The notes beneath the pieces were generated by a model. It saw only the letters and a list, made by a program, of their open reading frames with translations. It did not search any database and had not been told where the DNA came from. Below, piece after piece: positions 62,310 through 64,000 of a stretch of 64,000 nt of DNA (the stretch's first letter is position 1; every line of letters begins with the position of its first letter). The stretch comes from Leucobacter tardus (GTDB lineage: Bacteria > Actinomycetota > Actinomycetes > Actinomycetales > Microbacteriaceae), in the NCBI RefSeq assembly GCF_017583045.1, contig NZ_JAGFBF010000001.1:124001-188000 (forward strand), in the 5' to 3' direction. The position numbers and the translations under genes are program-made.

Positions 62310-64000
62310 GACGCACCCCCGTCGCTGCCCGGTTCGCCGCGCGGTCGACGGGGGCGCCGCACACCGAACGAGGCGAGCGAGCAGGCGGCGCGGATCCGGC
62401 CCCACCGACCGATCGACGTCCGGCGCGCTGCGAGCTCGCGGGTCACGCCGGCCCATAGCTCATCGGCCTCGGGCGCGGTCACGCTTTCCGGCGCGAACAC
62501 CGCCCGGTCGACGACCGCGACGAGTCGCGTCCCGTCCGTGACCGCGAGTCGCTGCGCGACATCGCGCCTCGTCTCGCCGCGCGCGGCGACGGTCCCCGTC
62601 TGCCCGAGGTCGGCCAGCCCGTCGACGAGCTCGTCCCAGGCGCCGAGCGCGCGCACTTCGGGGATCGCGGCACGGCGTCGTGCCGCGCGACGCATCGCCT
62701 TCACCGCGAGGATGAAGATGAACGGCAGTGCGAGCAGCAGCAGCGTCGCGAAGGACAATCCGGCGATGCGCAACGCCTCGAGCAGCGATGCCCAGTCCGC
62801 CGTCTCCTCGCGTTCGGCCTCGCTCGTGTCGGAGTCGCTGGCCCCGATCGGCGGGTCGCTGACGGAGGCATCACGGTCTTCCGGAACCGTGGCGAACTCG
62901 GGGTAGCGCTCACCCTCCGTGAGCGTGCGCGGCGGCGTCTCCACCTGGGGGGTCACGTCGATGGGAGCCCACACTCCGTCGGCGCCCCGCGCCTCGACCC
63001 ATGCGCCGACGTGCTCACCGGTGCAGGCGGACGCGCACGCCGGGACTCCGGGCACCCCGTCGTCGAGACGCACGCCCACGACGACCCGAGAGTCGAACCC
63101 CATGGCGCGAGCGACCAGCGCGGCCGCCGCGGCGAACTGCTCGTCGTCGCCGATGCCGGCGACGAGCATCTCGGACGTCGCGCCGTCGCCCGCGGCGCTC
63201 TGCTGCTCGGCGAGCTGTTCGAAGAGCGTCTCCAGGCGCGCCACGGAGTGTCCGCCTGGACTCGTGATGAAGCGGGTGCCGTACTCGTCGGCGAGCGGGG
63301 CGAGCCAGTCGTTCTCGCCCTCCCCGTCGGTCAAGGAGTGGCTGAGGTAGCCGCGGTCGCGCAGTCGCTCGATCGCCTCGGTGAGACCCGCACCGCTCGC
63401 GGGGAGCGCCTGCGCCCGGAGCCAGCGGTCGAGCTGCGGCATCGCCTCGAGGTCGACACCGGGTTCGGTGCGGGCGGGGCGATCGTCGAGCTCGGCGTCA
63501 CCGGCCGCGCTCATCGGAGCGGTGAATGCGTCGCCCGCACGCACACCGCTCCCGTTCGGTACGACGATCCCGCTCCCGGCCGCTCGGTTCAGGTAGAAGC
63601 CGTCGGTGAGGTCGGCGGCGCGGGGTCCCGAGAACTCGGGCGGGGCCGCGAGGGGCGGTGCGAGCGGCACCCAGATGCCGCGGTACCCCTCGTCGAAGCG
63701 CACCTCGACCTCGGTCGGCGCGTCGACCGCGTCACCGGTCGGGAAGCGCGTGAACCGACCCGTCTCGGCGACATCGCCGACGGAGAAGTCCACACCGTCG
63801 AAGTGGTCGAGCACGGCGAGGCGCAGACGATTTGGCTCGGTCCCGTCGACGGCGACGGAGAACAGCGACTGGTCGAACGCCCCGTCGCGCTTCCAGGTGC
63901 GATACGCCGCCAGCGCACTGGTCTGCTCGCGGACCACGAGTTCGGGATCGACCCGGTCGCGGGGCACGCTCCGGGTATCGGCGGAGACCGCGGGGGCGAG
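62306..64000 (-). CDS. Transglutaminase-like domain membrane protein, N-terminus outside window
   Basis: At least 565 codons; the reading frame is open to the right edge, so the start is missing. The transglutaminase core shows the histidine strand GEHVGAWVEA and the aspartate in APIDVTPQ, but the position expected to carry the catalytic cysteine reads IGDDEQFAAAAALVARAMG, with no Cys. One membrane helix lies about 150 residues from the C-terminus (LSFATLLLLALPFIFIL), followed by a basic cytoplasmic tail. TgpA-like proteins usually accompany MoxR and DUF58 genes, which may lie beyond the edge. Confidence 0.85.
   Translation of the reverse strand, partial: LAPAVSADTRSVPRDRVDPELVVREQTSALAAYRTWKRDGAFDQSLFSVAVDGTEPNRLRLAVLDHFDGVDFSVGDVAETGRFTRFPTGDAVDAPTEVEVRFDEGYRGIWVPLAPPLAAPPEFSGPRAADLTDGFYLNRAAGSGIVVPNGSGVRAGDAFTAPMSAAGDAELDDRPARTEPGVDLEAMPQLDRWLRAQALPASGAGLTEAIERLRDRGYLSHSLTDGEGENDWLAPLADEYGTRFITSPGGHSVARLETLFEQLAEQQSAAGDGATSEMLVAGIGDDEQFAAAAALVARAMGFDSRVVVGVRLDDGVPGVPACASACTGEHVGAWVEARGADGVWAPIDVTPQVETPPRTLTEGERYPEFATVPEDRDASVSDPPIGASDSDTSEAEREETADWASLLEALRIAGLSFATLLLLALPFIFILAVKAMRRAARRRAAIPEVRALGAWDELVDGLADLGQTGTVAARGETRRDVAQRLAVTDGTRLVAVVDRAVFAPESVTAPEADELWAGVTRELAARRTSIGRWGRIRAACSLASFGVRRPRRPRGEPGSDGGAS

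Overview
The window is very GC-rich, almost every base lies in a gene, and start codons are often GTG. It uses actinobacterial gene sets: an HspR/HAIR-controlled ClpB, LytR-CpsA-Psr ligases, a DesK-like kinase and an FHA/PP2C/transglutaminase-like cluster. I read it as the chromosome of an actinobacterium, most likely a member of the Microbacteriaceae (Leucobacter-like). That placement is inference from gene style, not from a marker gene. No rRNA, tRNA, CRISPR array, prophage or intact insertion sequence was recognised.

Layout, left to right. 1-5558 (-) is a giant secreted repeat protein that runs off the left edge. 5881-8437 (-) holds a membrane-anchored hypothetical and a two-component system, facing a small membrane exporter, TrmL and an ABC-2 exporter (8632-11478, +). 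11504-19483 (-) is a seven-gene sugar import and catabolism operon with a divergent ROK regulator (19581-20786). 20829-22833 (-) is an ArsR-type regulator, serine hydrolase and small membrane protein operon. It is followed by a 445-base non-coding region with two copies of a long palindromic element. 23279-27086 holds an RNA methyltransferase, an aldo/keto reductase, an LCP protein and a hypothetical. 27190-29503 is an MFS/TetR pair. 29549-34323 (-) is ClpB, an Lrp-like regulator and an amidase.

34527-37251 (+) is a DUF5058 / unnamed membrane protein / M20 amidohydrolase operon, divergent from the amidase. I consider this locus the best candidate for an undescribed system: a two-part membrane transporter coupled to amide hydrolysis. 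37271-42718 is a cell-envelope cluster (sulfatase-type phosphoglycerol transferase, LCP protein, GalE, glycosyltransferase). purE and purK lie about 4.7 kb apart, separated by an Ig-like surface protein, a lower-GC lipoprotein segment and a sulfite-oxidase-like molybdoenzyme. 49293-51588 is an MFS/MarR operon with a clear promoter and twin operators. 53196-59504 is a proline catabolism locus (LysR, putA, putP). 59595-64000 (-) is a PP2C / FHA / small membrane protein / transglutaminase-like cluster that runs off the right edge.

Regulation is unusually legible. Palindromes sit on recognisable promoters beside ArsR, TetR, MarR, ROK and HspR targets, and several genes look leaderless, with a -10 hexamer 6-8 bases before the start codon. 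Perfect hairpins separate several convergent gene pairs.
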